Positions 34,755-44,178 of a DNA stretch of 64,000 nucleotides are shown in pieces. Made by a program: the position numbers and the translations under genes. Origin of the DNA: Verrucomicrobiia bacterium (GTDB lineage Bacteria; Verrucomicrobiota; Verrucomicrobiia; Verrucomicrobiales; DEV007). Where the stretch lies: NCBI GenBank assembly GCA_030427505.1, contig JAUICH010000007.1, positions 1-64,000 of the forward strand, given 5' to 3'. The notes under the pieces were generated by a model, which was not told the origin of the DNA, did not search any database, and worked only from the letters and a program-made list of their open reading frames with translations. How positions within the stretch are numbered: position 1 is the first letter of the stretch; the number at the start of each line of letters is the position of its first letter.

Positions 34755-37547
34755 TCAGTCTTGGGCGGCCGGGACCGCTTGCTGGGCCGCGGCCAACCGC
34801 CGGGCGTAAGCCAGGGTATCGATTTCGTCCGGCGTTTTGTCCCGCCGGATGGACAAGATGCGGGGGAAGCGCAGGGCCAGGCCGGAGTTGTGGCGCTGGC
34901 TGGGCTGAATGGAATCAAAGGCGATTTCGAGGACCACGTTCGGGATGACGGTGTGAACCCGCCGCGTCTTACGCAGGGTGTTTTCTTTAAAATGTTCGGT
35001 TAGCTTTTCAATCTCCTCATCTTTCAGGCCGGAGTAGGCTTTCCCAATGACACGCAGTTGGTCCGTATCCTCATCCCGTACCGCAAAGGTGTAGTCGCTC
35101 AAGACATGGCTGCGCTTGCCGTGCCCCTGTTCGGCTTTCACCACCACCACGTCCAGCGTGCTGAAAGCCTTCTTCAGTTTCAGCCAGCCCTTTCCCCGCC
35201 GTCCCACTGAGTAGGCGCTGTCCGGGTCCTTGGCGATCAGGCCTTCATTCCCGCGCGCCCGGGCTTGTTTGAAGAGTTCCTCGATCTCTCCGGCGGAGTG
35301 CGCCTGGTGGGTTTCCGCTATTTCGAAGCCGGGGGGTAGCGTCACGGTTTCCAGCAGGCGGCGGCGTTCCGCCAGGGGCATGCCGATCGTGCTTTGCCCA
35401 TCTTTCCACAGCAGATCGAAGACCACGTAGCGCACCGGTATGGAAGGTCCCAGGAACAGGTCGCCCTCGTTCAGCCGGCCCAAGCGCTTTTGAAGATCGA
35501 AGAAGGTGAGTCTCCGGCCTTCGGCAAAAGCAATGATCTCGCCGTCCAGGATGACGTCCGCCTTCAGTTGGTGGCCCGCTTCGGCCAGCTCGCCGAACTC
35601 GCCGTGCAAGGGCCGGAGGTCTCGCGAATAAAGTTCGACGCGTTTGCCCGACTTATGGAACTGAGCACGGATGCCGTCGAACTTGTCCTCCAGCCAGACC
35701 GCCCCCGTTTCGCCTGCCGGGTCTCCAACGTCGCCGCTTTCTTTCTCTTCCCCGCCTCCGGCCAGCCGTTTCCAGATGGCCGCTCCATCCGGCTCCGGAC
35801 TGGCCAGCATGCATTTCAAGGGAACGAAGGGCCGGACGGAGGCCTCGTCCAGACGGCCCTCGCGGGCCAGGCTGGCGGTTTCGCCGATGTCCCCGGTCAG
35901 CATGTGGGCCTGACGGACCGCGGCGGGGCTGACTTCGAAGGCTGTGGCAATGCCTTCCTCCAGCAGTCCTTCCTTCAGCCCGATGCGCAGTTCGCCGGAC
36001 AGGATGCCGATCAGGTACTGGCCTTCGCGGGGATGCATGCCCTTCAGCGCGGCTGCCAGGAGCGCACTTTTGGCGACCGGGCCACGGGCCGCGGCGAGGG
36101 AGCGGAAGAGTTGATCGATCTCCTTTATAGAATGCGGGCGCGGTTCCGTGCGGCCCCGGAGCATCAGGAAAGCCGTGCGACCGCCTTCGTTTTGAGAAGC
36201 GGAAATCGTCCGGTACTCCTCCTCACTCCGGCCGGTCACTTCCATCAAGGCCCGGCGGATCACGGCCCAGCCCACATTCAGAGCCCGAGCCTCGGCCCGG
36301 CGGCTGAACGGTTTTCCGGCCAGGTAGGTGGCGGCGAGGGAAAGTTCCTCCGGTTCCAGCTCGCACAGGTATTCAGCCAGGAGGTCGCGCTTTTCCAATT
36401 TTCCCGGAGCCGTTCCCACTTCGTGACAAACGGCGGCAAAGCTGGCGAAACCAGCGCTGCTGTCGAGCGCCACGGGCAGTGGAACGGTATTCTCCGCCGG
36501 AGCCGCCTTGGAACCCGCCGCGTCCAGCCCGGACGCCCGCGCGGGCAGACCCAACTCCAACTGATCGTCCGAAATCAAAGACCACGCTTCCCAGCCTCTG
36601 GATCTCAGGTCCTGAGCGAAATCCGCGGCAAACCCGTGCAGGGTATAGACCCGCTTTGGCCCCACGGCTTCCACGAAACGGATGAGGTCGTCATACCCGG
36701 CGTGATCGGAAAGGGGGAAAGCTTCGTCCACCTGATAGCGGAACCGGGCGCCGGGATCCAGCGCCCAGCCCGTGGCCACCGCCGTGCGGGTTTGTTTCAG
36801 GCGGCGAATGGCCTGCGAACGAATGGCGTTCGGAGGGACGATCACCACCTTTCCCGCCGCCTCTTTGGGGTCGAACTTGGAAAACTTGGGAAAGGACAGC
36901 CCCAGTTCTTCCAGTGCTTCCGTCATTTGCGCGACTGCCGGGTGCAGGGCGAAGTCCAGGTCTGGGTCCGCCGCCGCCAGAGCCAGGATCAGTTCCTGGG
37001 CCTTACCAAAGGAGTAGCCCGCCAGCACGGGAATCTCCCCATCATCCAGGGCTCCCCGGACAAAGCGGTGCATGTCCGCCAGGACCTGCTCCGCGGGCGG
37101 CAGGCAGTAGCGCGGCCGTCCGAAGGTGGTCTCCAGGATCAGGACGTCCGCCTGGAGCAGCTCCACCGGCTCCGCCGCCAGGGCCTGGCGCAATTTGAAG
37201 TCGCCAGTGAAAAGCAGCCTCGCCCCGTCCGGATTCCGGGTGGCGTGAAACTGGGCCGAACCCGGCACATGACCGGCGGACGCCAGCCGCACCGTGCTAT
37301 CCGCCAATGTGACCGTTTCGCCAAACTTCAGGTCCTGGAACTCCGCCTTGGAGCCAAAGCGGGTTTCCACCAGCCGCCGCGTGAGCGAAGAACATAGAAT
37401 CTTCTCGTGCCGGGCGAAGTGGTCGGAGTGGGCGTGAGAGACAAAAGCAAAGGGACGCGGCCGGTCCGGGTCCAGGTACAGTTCCAGCTCTGGCAGATAC
37501 ACACCGCCATCGTATTCGACCCTCCAATCCACGGCTTTGGTCTTCAC
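34755..37547 (-). CDS. Fusion: metallo-beta-lactamase exonuclease + ATP-dependent DNA ligase
   Basis: 930 residues carrying two enzymes usually made by separate neighbouring genes. Residues 1-335 are a beta-lactamase/beta-CASP exonuclease domain (HAHSDH at 38-43, H93 in AGHVPGSAQF, D116 in FTGDF, H314 in YTLHG). After a Pro/Ala linker (335-365), the ligase part has an N-terminal DNA-binding domain (about 370-560), an adenylation domain with nucleophile K622 in LEDKFDGIR, downstream ligase motifs including GEIIAF, EGLIAKDPDSAYSVGRRGKGWLKLKK, and an OB domain at the C-terminus ending with RFPRILSIRRDK. It matches the DNA-repair ligase and ligase-associated exonuclease families. GTG start at 37547. 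No Lhr-type helicase is adjacent. Confidence 0.9.
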   Translation of the reverse strand: MKTKAVDWRVEYDGGVYLPELELYLDPDRPRPFAFVSHAHSDHFARHEKILCSSLTRRLVETRFGSKAEFQDLKFGETVTLADSTVRLASAGHVPGSAQFHATRNPDGARLLFTGDFKLRQALAAEPVELLQADVLILETTFGRPRYCLPPAEQVLADMHRFVRGALDDGEIPVLAGYSFGKAQELILALAAADPDLDFALHPAVAQMTEALEELGLSFPKFSKFDPKEAAGKVVIVPPNAIRSQAIRRLKQTRTAVATGWALDPGARFRYQVDEAFPLSDHAGYDDLIRFVEAVGPKRVYTLHGFAADFAQDLRSRGWEAWSLISDDQLELGLPARASGLDAAGSKAAPAENTVPLPVALDSSAGFASFAAVCHEVGTAPGKLEKRDLLAEYLCELEPEELSLAATYLAGKPFSRRAEARALNVGWAVIRRALMEVTGRSEEEYRTISASQNEGGRTAFLMLRGRTEPRPHSIKEIDQLFRSLAAARGPVAKSALLAAALKGMHPREGQYLIGILSGELRIGLKEGLLEEGIATAFEVSPAAVRQAHMLTGDIGETASLAREGRLDEASVRPFVPLKCMLASPEPDGAAIWKRLAGGGEEKESGDVGDPAGETGAVWLEDKFDGIRAQFHKSGKRVELYSRDLRPLHGEFGELAEAGHQLKADVILDGEIIAFAEGRRLTFFDLQKRLGRLNEGDLFLGPSIPVRYVVFDLLWKDGQSTIGMPLAERRRLLETVTLPPGFEIAETHQAHSAGEIEELFKQARARGNEGLIAKDPDSAYSVGRRGKGWLKLKKAFSTLDVVVVKAEQGHGKRSHVLSDYTFAVRDEDTDQLRVIGKAYSGLKDEEIEKLTEHFKENTLRKTRRVHTVIPNVVLEIAFDSIQPSQRHNSGLALRFPRILSIRRDKTPDEIDTLAYARRLAAAQQAVPAAQD

Positions 37548-37570
37548 TTTACGGTTGGAAACGGTATAAT
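37543..37570 (+). promoter_or_regulatory. Sigma-70-type promoter for the secreted protein gene
   Basis: TTCACT (37543-37548), 16-bp spacer, TATAAT (37565-37570), a perfect -10 box. Points rightward toward the gene at 37644; its -35 overlaps the start codon of the divergent fusion ligase gene. Confidence 0.5.
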
Positions 37571-37643
37571 GACTGGACAGAAAGCGCTTTTCGATGTCAG
37601 ATGCGGCGCTTCGAATAAAAATTTATAGATAATCCGCCTTAAA

Positions 37644-38129
37644 ATGAAGCGACGAATCATTGCAACGTTTGCCCTCTTGGCCATTCTCGCGGCGTCCGGT
37701 CCGGTGACTTTTGCCGGACGCAAGGAAGCGGAGATCACGAAAGTGAAGTACTATCACATGAAGCCGGGGCAGCGCATCGAGACCTCGGACCAGATGATCC
37801 GTTTCGAACAGCGCTACTATCTCTACGGCGCCGTCACGGATGACGAATTCGTGGAGAAGTTCGGCAACTACTACACCATTTTCTTCAAAGCGCCCTCTTC
37901 GGCCACTCCAGTGACCGTGCGTTTTGAATACCGGCAGAGCCTCACCGGCCCGAAAATTCACACCTTGGAGTCCACCGTGGACAAACTGAGTGGCTTTGGT
38001 TCCACGGAATCCCGTTTTCGCATTACCGGTGAAGCTTATTTGACCAACGGTCCCGTTGTCGCCTGGAAAGCATCGCTTCTGGTGGACGGTCAGGTTGTGT
38101 CAGAGAGCAAGTCTTTCCTCTGGCAGTAG
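37644..38129 (+). CDS. Secreted protein of unknown function
   Basis: 161 residues, not recognised. N-terminal signal peptide MKRRIIATFALLAILAASGPVTFA, cleavage expected near FAG (residue 25). The mature protein looks beta-rich (YYTIFFKAPSSATPVTVRFEYRQSLTGPKIHTLE, WKASLLVDGQVVSESKSFLW) and lacks cysteines. Probably periplasmic. It stands between the divergent ligase gene and the STAS gene, with its own promoter candidate. Confidence 0.78.
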   Translation: MKRRIIATFALLAILAASGPVTFAGRKEAEITKVKYYHMKPGQRIETSDQMIRFEQRYYLYGAVTDDEFVEKFGNYYTIFFKAPSSATPVTVRFEYRQSLTGPKIHTLESTVDKLSGFGSTESRFRITGEAYLTNGPVVAWKASLLVDGQVVSESKSFLWQ

Positions 38130-38192
38130 ACCAGTACCCCCCCATCGGAGGCCATCATTCCGGGTATCCGGGCTTTGGCCCCGTTCTTCACC

Positions 38193-38220
38193 TTGGCGGT
38201 TTTGACCGCTGTGGTATGAT
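38193..38220 (+). promoter_or_regulatory. Possible promoter before the STAS gene
   Basis: TTGGCG (38193-38198), 16-bp spacer, TATGAT (38215-38220). Lies in the 167-bp gap between the secreted-protein gene and the STAS-SpoIIE pair. Weak support, by eye only. Confidence 0.3.
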
Positions 38221-38296
38221 TACTGAAAGAATTTTTTACTCGCGGGTCCGGGCAAACAGCGGGCTGAGCCGCGGGTGCACGGGTGTTTGATTTGAT

Positions 38297-38821
38297 GTGA
38301 ATTCCCTCGGTACCGTACTTGTCGGCTGCTTCGGAAACGTCGCCTGGATTCGTGTCGAAGGGAAAGGCTCCTTCGAAAACAGTCCACGTATCCGCCGGTT
38401 TGCCCAGCACATGATTGACCGCGGGCAAAAGATCTTTGTCGCGGACCTCGAAAACTGTCCCACCATGGATTCGACCTTCATGGGTACCTTGGTGGGAATT
38501 GCGTTGAAAGTGGGCCTGAAAGAAGGCGGACGGGTGGACGTAATCAACGCGAACGAACGGTGCCGGGAGTTGCTTGTCACTTTGGGTTTGGACAGCGTGC
38601 TCGCCATCGAGCCGGATGGCGGCCGTTGGGAGCGCGAAAGAGAGCTGGTGGCCAAGAACATCACCAAACCCCTGTCGGATGTCGAACTTGAGAAAAAAGA
38701 AAGAGCGCAATTCGTGAAGGAAGCTCACGAAGCGCTCGTCGAAGCTAATGACGAAAATTTTTCACGCTTTCAAGACGTGATCGCTTTTCTCAAGCAAGAG
38801 ATTATAGATACAGATACGTAG
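38297..38821 (+). CDS. STAS-domain anti-anti-sigma factor-like protein
   Basis: 174 residues from a GTG start. STAS domain across about 5-105 with the segment MDSTFMGTLVGIALKV: the conserved Ser (S59 in MDST) is where SpoIIAA/RsbV-type antagonists are phosphorylated. A C-terminal extension of about 65 residues (ERELVAKNITKPLSDVELEKKERAQFVKEAHEALVEANDENFSRFQDVIAFL) is highly charged and helical, probably a coiled coil. The next gene is a SpoIIE-type phosphatase 66 bp downstream, so the pair forms part of a partner-switching module; no RsbW-type kinase is present here. Confidence 0.88.
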   Translation: MNSLGTVLVGCFGNVAWIRVEGKGSFENSPRIRRFAQHMIDRGQKIFVADLENCPTMDSTFMGTLVGIALKVGLKEGGRVDVINANERCRELLVTLGLDSVLAIEPDGGRWERERELVAKNITKPLSDVELEKKERAQFVKEAHEALVEANDENFSRFQDVIAFLKQEIIDTDT

Positions 38822-38887
38822 TAACTGTCTCCCCCGGTCTGACTTCTGCTTGGCAAGAGCGATCGCGGGCGAGAAGGCAGACGTATC

Positions 38888-40321
38888 ATGGAGCATTTCA
38901 TCTATCCGGCAGTGTTTGGCGCAATATGCGCCGCGCTCCTCATGCTGATATGGTTCCAGCGGGGACGCATGCGCGTCATCGAGAAGGAACGGGAAGATAT
39001 CGAGGGCGAAGAACGCCGCATGTTCGATTTTCTGCACGGCCTGGGTGAGTCGCTGCAGGAAGACGCCTCCCAGCGAAACATGCATCGCTTCATTGTCGAT
39101 GGCGTCTCCAATGTGGTTGGCGCTCAATTCGGGGCGCTCTATCTCCTGGACAAGACAGGCACGGAGCTGGTCCCGGTTTGCATCAGCCACGGGGCGCCGC
39201 CCCTGGTGGCCCCGCCTCTCAGCGTCATCCAGGAAGCGCTCGAAAAGCCCGATTCCCTGGACAACTATCTCAAACTGGCGCCCGCGAATCTCCGCGACGG
39301 TATCTTGGGGGAAGTCCTCACGACCATGAAGCCCCAGCACACCCGGACTCTCGGAGAGCATCCGGCGCTCGCGGGTTTCGTTCTCCCCTCCCAGGAGAAG
39401 ATTGCCGTCATGGCCGCTCCGCTCATCTACGGGAAGAAAGAAATTGGGGTTCTGGCCGTGTCCCGGAATAGCGGACAAATCTTTACCGTTAATGATTTCG
39501 ATGTCTTTTCCTCGGCCGCCGAGCAGTCGTCCTTTGCCCTTGGGAGCGCGTTGATACACGAAGAAGCGCACGAAAAGCGGCGGCTCGAAGAAGAACTGCG
39601 CAACGCCAGCGAGATTCAGAAGATTCTCCTGCCCAAGAAGCCGCCTTCCCTGGCCGACTACCGGCTCGCCGGCGCCAACTGCCCGGCCAAGCTTGTCAGC
39701 GGAGACTACTACGACTACGTGCCCGTGGATACCGACCACTTCGGCGCGGTCATAGCGGATGTCTGCGGCAAAGGCATCCCGGCTTCCCTCATCATGGCGT
39801 CCTGCCGTAGCGTGTTGAGGGTCAACGCCAAGAACAACCACTCCGCCGCTCAGGTATTGCACGCGGTCAACCACCAGATCTTTCCGGACATCCGGGAAGA
39901 CATGTTTGTCAGCCTGGCCTACATCATTCTGGAGCGGGGGTCGAACCGCGTGGTAATGGCCCGCGCCGGGCACGAACCGCCCCTCCTTTATCGCAGTGGT
40001 TCCGCCTCCATCGAAACCATCCGGTGTCCGGGCCTGGTGGCCGGTATCGACAGTGGCGAAGTCTTTGAACGGACGGTGCAGGATTACTCTTTTGAGATGA
40101 ATAAAGGGGACGTGCTCCTGCTTTACACGGACGGCGTGACGGAAGCGATGGATGCCGCCGGGGGCGAATATGGAGTGGAACGCCTCAAGAATGCTTTGAC
40201 CGATTCCGCCTCCCGGGGCGCCAACGCCGTGGTGAAATCCATTTCCGCGGCCCTGGAGGATTTCATGGAAGGCTGCCCTCAATCAGACGACATAACCTTG
40301 ATTGCCATCGAAAAGCGTTGA
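38888..40321 (+). CDS. GAF-domain SpoIIE/RsbU-type PP2C serine phosphatase
   Basis: 477 residues. An N-terminal transmembrane helix (YPAVFGAICAALLMLIWFQRG), short coiled coil, a GAF domain (about 45-210, SESLQEDASQRNMHRFIVDGVSNVVGAQFGALYLLD..AVMAAPLIYGKKEIGVLAVS) and a PP2C-type SpoIIE domain (about 240-476: ILLPKKPPSLADYRLAGANCPAKLVSGDYYDYVPVD, VIADVCGKGIPASLIMA, LYTDGVTEAMDA, QSDDITLIAIEKR). Expected to dephosphorylate the upstream STAS protein in response to a signal. Just upstream of grpE-dnaJ. Confidence 0.93.
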   Translation: MEHFIYPAVFGAICAALLMLIWFQRGRMRVIEKEREDIEGEERRMFDFLHGLGESLQEDASQRNMHRFIVDGVSNVVGAQFGALYLLDKTGTELVPVCISHGAPPLVAPPLSVIQEALEKPDSLDNYLKLAPANLRDGILGEVLTTMKPQHTRTLGEHPALAGFVLPSQEKIAVMAAPLIYGKKEIGVLAVSRNSGQIFTVNDFDVFSSAAEQSSFALGSALIHEEAHEKRRLEEELRNASEIQKILLPKKPPSLADYRLAGANCPAKLVSGDYYDYVPVDTDHFGAVIADVCGKGIPASLIMASCRSVLRVNAKNNHSAAQVLHAVNHQIFPDIREDMFVSLAYIILERGSNRVVMARAGHEPPLLYRSGSASIETIRCPGLVAGIDSGEVFERTVQDYSFEMNKGDVLLLYTDGVTEAMDAAGGEYGVERLKNALTDSASRGANAVVKSISAALEDFMEGCPQSDDITLIAIEKR

Positions 40322-40367
40322 ATATTCCGCCCCCTTCGAAGAACGGGCCAGACGCTCAATCAGGTGT

Positions 40368-40976
40368 ATGACGAACGATCCAACCGAAATTAACGAGGAT
40401 AAGGAGACGCAACCGGGTGTGGAAACGCCGGAAGGAACTTCCGCTCCTGAAGCAGAGAATCCGGATGCCGGGGCGAAAGAGGAAGCCGCCGCTCCAGAAG
40501 ATCCCCTTTCCGCCGCACAGGCGGAAGTTACCCGCTGGAAAGACGTCGCCCTGCGCAGCCAGGCCGATCTGGAAAATTTCCGCAAGCGCATGGCGCGGGA
40601 GAAAATGGACGCCATCCAGTTTGCCAACGCGGACCTGCTCCGGGGCTTGCTTCCGATTATCGACAATTTTGAAATGGGCCTGAAAGCCGCCGAACAGCAT
40701 TCGGAGGGCTCGGCCATCCACCAGGGCATGACCATGGTGCATAAACAGCTCCGCGATTTTCTCAGCGATCAGGGTGTCGAAACCGTGCCGGGCGAAGGCG
40801 AAACTTTCGATCCCAACGTGCATGAGGCCATTCAGCAGATGGCGAGCAGCGACATCCCGGAAGGCAAGATCCTGAAGGAAGTGCGCCAGGGGTATAAACT
40901 CCGCGAACGCCTGTTGCGCGCGGCGCAGGTGATCGTGTCCACGGGTCCGGAAAAGGAGTCCGCGGAAAAAGAATAG
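40368..40976 (+). CDS. grpE: Nucleotide exchange factor GrpE
   Basis: Releases ADP from DnaK. 202 residues from ATG 40368 (MTNDPTEINED), preferred over a start at 40302. Acidic, Glu/Pro/Ala-rich N-terminus, long coiled coil (RWKDVALRSQADLENFRKRMAREKMDAIQFANADLLRGLLPIIDNFEMGLK), and the beta-domain GETFDPNVHEAIQQMASSDIPEGKILKEVRQGYKLRERLLRAAQVIV. Next gene dnaJ; dnaK is not in the window. Confidence 0.95.
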   Translation: MTNDPTEINEDKETQPGVETPEGTSAPEAENPDAGAKEEAAAPEDPLSAAQAEVTRWKDVALRSQADLENFRKRMAREKMDAIQFANADLLRGLLPIIDNFEMGLKAAEQHSEGSAIHQGMTMVHKQLRDFLSDQGVETVPGEGETFDPNVHEAIQQMASSDIPEGKILKEVRQGYKLRERLLRAAQVIVSTGPEKESAEKE

Positions 40977-41044
40977 GCGAAAAGGCCTGAGGCCTCCGGC
41001 CCAGCGGACTAAGCCTCGCCACACTGCCTAACCCACGGCATCTG

Positions 41045-42202
41045 ATGACGAAGAGAGATTATTACGAAGTACTGGAGGTCAGCCGGGAGGCCGAGACGGT
41101 GGAGATTAAGAAGTCTTACCGCAGGCTGGCAGTCAAATTTCACCCGGACAAGAACCCGGACGATCCGGAAGCCGAAGAGCGCTTTAAGGAACTCGGCGAA
41201 GCCTACGAGGTGCTGATGGACGCGCAGAAACGCGCCGCCTACGACCGGTATGGCCACGCGGCCTTCGGCCAGGGAGGGCCGTCCGCGGGCGGCTACGGTG
41301 GCGGTGGTGGTTTCCACGATCCCTTCGACATCTTTCGTGAGGTTTTTGGCGGCGGTGGCGGCGGGGGAGCCAGCATTTTTGAGGAGTTGTTTGGCGCGGC
41401 GGGAGGCCGGCGGCAGCGTACCATCAAGCAGCGCGGCTCCGACCTTCGCTACGATCTGGAGCTGACCCTTGAAGAAGCCGCCCACGGAGTGGAAAAGGAA
41501 CTGGAATTGGAAAAACTCGGGGTGTGCGACACCTGCGCGGGTTCCGGTTCCGCCGCCGGTGGCGAGGTGAAGACCTGCTCCACCTGTGGGGGCACCGGCC
41601 AGGTCATCACTTCCCGGGGTTTCTTTCAGGTTCAGCAGACCTGCCCCACCTGCAACGGCGCGGGTCAGGTGGTGGCCAACCCCTGCGGGGACTGTGGTGG
41701 CGAAGGCCGCCGGCGGAAGACCAGCCGAATAAAGATCAAGATTCCCGGTGGCATCCGGGACGGCTCCCGTCTCCGCTCCAGCGGCAATGGCGATGCCGGG
41801 ATGTGCGGAGGCCCTCCCGGAGATCTCTACGTGGTCCTTCACGTAAAGGAGCACGACGTCTTCCAGCGGGACGAAAACGACCTCTATTGCGAAGTGCCCG
41901 TCTCCTTTTCCCAGGCTGCCTTGGGCGGAGAGTTGATTGTGCCCACCCTGGAAGGCCAGGCCTCCATCAAGGTCCCCGGCGGCACGCAGACTGGGACCGT
42001 CTTCCGGCTCCGGGGCAAGGGAGTGGCGGATATCAACTCCGGCCACAAGGGAGACCTGCTCGTAAGTGTACAAGTAGAAGTTCCGACCAAACTGACCCAC
42101 GAGCAGAAGGACAAGCTCAAAGCCTTCGCCGACAGCATCAATCACGAGAATTCCCCCATTCACGAGTCCTTCCTGGAAAAAGCCAAAAAGTTCTTCCGTT
42201 AG
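41045..42202 (+). CDS. dnaJ: Chaperone protein DnaJ
   Basis: Hsp40 co-chaperone that delivers clients to DnaK. 385 residues. J domain 1-70 ([35 protein letters not shown] with HPD), Gly-rich region (about 78-115), zinc centre with four CxxCxGxG-type repeats ([32 protein letters not shown]), and two C-terminal beta domains. ATG at 41045, 68 bp after grpE, so very probably one heat-shock operon. Confidence 0.97.
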   Translation: MTKRDYYEVLEVSREAETVEIKKSYRRLAVKFHPDKNPDDPEAEERFKELGEAYEVLMDAQKRAAYDRYGHAAFGQGGPSAGGYGGGGGFHDPFDIFREVFGGGGGGGASIFEELFGAAGGRRQRTIKQRGSDLRYDLELTLEEAAHGVEKELELEKLGVCDTCAGSGSAAGGEVKTCSTCGGTGQVITSRGFFQVQQTCPTCNGAGQVVANPCGDCGGEGRRRKTSRIKIKIPGGIRDGSRLRSSGNGDAGMCGGPPGDLYVVLHVKEHDVFQRDENDLYCEVPVSFSQAALGGELIVPTLEGQASIKVPGGTQTGTVFRLRGKGVADINSGHKGDLLVSVQVEVPTKLTHEQKDKLKAFADSINHENSPIHESFLEKAKKFFR

Positions 42203-42274
42203 GCCTGTCCCCGTGGCCCACCGGAGGAATTTTTCCCCTGTCCTCCTTCCCCCCCCTTTTTCGAATCCGGCCCC

Positions 42275-43033
42275 ATGCACCGTTTCTACATTTCCCCTGA
42301 CCATTGGAATCTTGAGTCCCTTTCCCTTCGTGGTGAAGAAGCCCATCACTGCACGGACGTCGTGCGCTGCAAAGTGGGCGACCGCGTGGTGGTGTTTGAC
42401 GGGCGCGGCAATGAGGCCACCACGGAAATCATGGACACCGCGTCCGGCACGGTGACCCTGAAGACGCACTTTTCCCTCAAGACCGAACGGCCTCCGGCGG
42501 CGATCACCCTGTGTCAGGCGGTGCCCAAGGGGAAAAACATGGACATCATTGTCCAGAAAGCCACCGAACTGGGCGTCAGCCGGATTGTACCCCTGTTGTC
42601 GGAACGTACCGTGGTGCGGCTGGAGGAAAGCGAGTCGAAGAAGAAGCGCGAAAAATGGCAGCGCGTGGCCCTGGAAGCCTGCAAACAATGCGGTCAGAAC
42701 TGGCTTCCCGAAGTAGCGGAACCCGTGCCGGTGGACCGTTTCCTGGCTCGCACCCCGCGCGCCGCCAATGAAGAATGTCTCTGGCTGATCGCGGCGCTCA
42801 ACGCGGATGCCCAGCCCCTGAAAGCTGTCCTGTCCGAGTACCTGGAGCTGAATGGTTCCAATCTGCCGAAGGCAGCGACCATCCTGATCGGCCCGGAAGG
42901 CGACTTCACGCCGGCGGAACTTTCCGAAGCTGTGAACGTCGGCTACCGCCCTCTCTCCCTGGGACCCATCGTGCTGCGCAGCGAAACGGCGGCGATCTAC
43001 GCCCTCAGCGTACTCAGCCACGAGCTGATGTAA
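42275..43033 (+). CDS. rsmE: 16S rRNA (uracil-1498-N3)-methyltransferase RsmE
   Basis: SPOUT-class methyltransferase that methylates U1498 in 16S rRNA. 252 residues. N-terminal PUA-like domain (HRFYISPDHWNLESLSLRGEEAHHCTDVVRCKVGDRVVVFDG), knot domain with AVPKGKNMDIIVQKATELGVSRIVPLLSERTVV, KRVALEACKQCGQ-type segment and the SAM loop IGPEGDFTPAELSEA..LGPIVLRSETAAIYALSV. Directly downstream of dnaJ. Confidence 0.95.
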   Translation: MHRFYISPDHWNLESLSLRGEEAHHCTDVVRCKVGDRVVVFDGRGNEATTEIMDTASGTVTLKTHFSLKTERPPAAITLCQAVPKGKNMDIIVQKATELGVSRIVPLLSERTVVRLEESESKKKREKWQRVALEACKQCGQNWLPEVAEPVPVDRFLARTPRAANEECLWLIAALNADAQPLKAVLSEYLELNGSNLPKAATILIGPEGDFTPAELSEAVNVGYRPLSLGPIVLRSETAAIYALSVLSHELM

Positions 43034-43067
43034 GTTAGCACTCTCCCCGTGCTCCGCGCGTGCTGGC

Positions 43068-44063
43068 TTAGTGGGTGGTGACGGCCTTTTGGAACTTCAC
43101 GATGGCGTCCGCGATGGATTGGGCCAGCGTGTCCCGGTAGGCCGGCGTATTGATCTTCTTGCCCTCGCTGCTGTTGGTGACAAAACCGCCTTCGAAAAGA
43201 ATGGCCGGTTTGTCGATGCCGCAGAGCACGTTGTAACGGGCCCGTTTGATTCCGCGGTCCACGGCGTCCACCCGGTGCATCACCATGGCGTGCACCGCCG
43301 TGGCCAGCGCGATGTTTTCCGCGTCCCGTCCGTTGCCGGTAAAGTAAGAACCCGAAGCCCGGCCGCCGTTGGTGGAGGAAGTCCCCTGAGGCGCCAGGGA
43401 GTAGGTCTCAATCCCGCTCGCGGAGGAATTTCCAGAGTTGTAGTGGATACTGATAAAGATCGCGTTATCCACTTTGTTCGCGAAGGCCACCCGCTGGCTG
43501 AGTGTCAGGAAGGTATCCGTCATTCGCGTCATCACGACTTTCAAGCCCCGCTTCTCCAGTTCCTTCTTCAGACGGAGCGAAGTGTCCAGCACGTAGTCTT
43601 TTTCGTAGCCATAGATCCCTTTTGCGCCGGGGTCGTGAGCCCCATGCCCAGGGTCGATGATCACGGTGTTGAACTTCTGAGGCCGGCGGATGTAGTTAGG
43701 CCGGAGCACCGGATCGATCAGCTTTGTCAGGTCCAGGCCAGAGATCAGCACTTTTCCCTTTTGTTCCAGGATCGGGAAGCTCAGGTTGAACTTTACGTTG
43801 TTGATGTAGATCTCCTGGGCCCCCACCTTCCAGCGCATCAGGACGGTTTGTGTCTTGAAAATCAGGTCCTTGCCCTCCGTCAGGAAGCGTTCGAAACGGT
43901 AAAACTCGTTCACGCTGTCCGCGGTGACGTATTCCCGGTCCTGATATTTCACCACCTCCCATTCCGAGGCGGAGGCCCTTGAAACTAAACATGCGGATAC
44001 CAGAACGACCCAGACCAGGCGTATCCAGTTTCTGCGGCTGTGATGAGTTGTTAGCGGCGCCAT
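43068..44063 (-). CDS. N-acetylmuramoyl-L-alanine amidase
   Basis: 331 residues; Amidase_3 family, cleaves the lactyl-peptide bond of peptidoglycan. Signal peptide (WIRLVWVVLVSACLVSRASA), an N-terminal domain of about 100 residues resembling copper-amine-oxidase-like/AMIN-type wall-binding regions, and a zinc amidase domain with IDPGHGAHDPGAKG (zinc His), RLKKELEKRGLKVVMTR, IFISIHYNSGN (second His) and LFEGGFVTNSSE (catalytic Glu). Periplasmic. Divergent from valS. Confidence 0.92.
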   Translation of the reverse strand: MAPLTTHHSRRNWIRLVWVVLVSACLVSRASASEWEVVKYQDREYVTADSVNEFYRFERFLTEGKDLIFKTQTVLMRWKVGAQEIYINNVKFNLSFPILEQKGKVLISGLDLTKLIDPVLRPNYIRRPQKFNTVIIDPGHGAHDPGAKGIYGYEKDYVLDTSLRLKKELEKRGLKVVMTRMTDTFLTLSQRVAFANKVDNAIFISIHYNSGNSSASGIETYSLAPQGTSSTNGGRASGSYFTGNGRDAENIALATAVHAMVMHRVDAVDRGIKRARYNVLCGIDKPAILFEGGFVTNSSEGKKINTPAYRDTLAQSIADAIVKFQKAVTTH

Positions 44064-44178
44064 GCGTCAACGCACGAGTTCGGTCGGCGGCAAGTTATAA
44101 GATACCTGCGGAATGCGCAATCTCGTAGAAGCATTTCGATTTTACAAACCACCCCCCCGGTCCGAATAGTTCCACCCC

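Noticed and set aside
35394-37397. 667-residue plus-strand frame opposite the exonuclease-ligase
   Set aside because: Antisense shadow of a GC-rich gene with clear motifs on the minus strand.
41018-41031. CACACTGCC before dnaJ as another end of the repeat family
   Set aside because: Only a short match, no inverted partner and no core blocks nearby.
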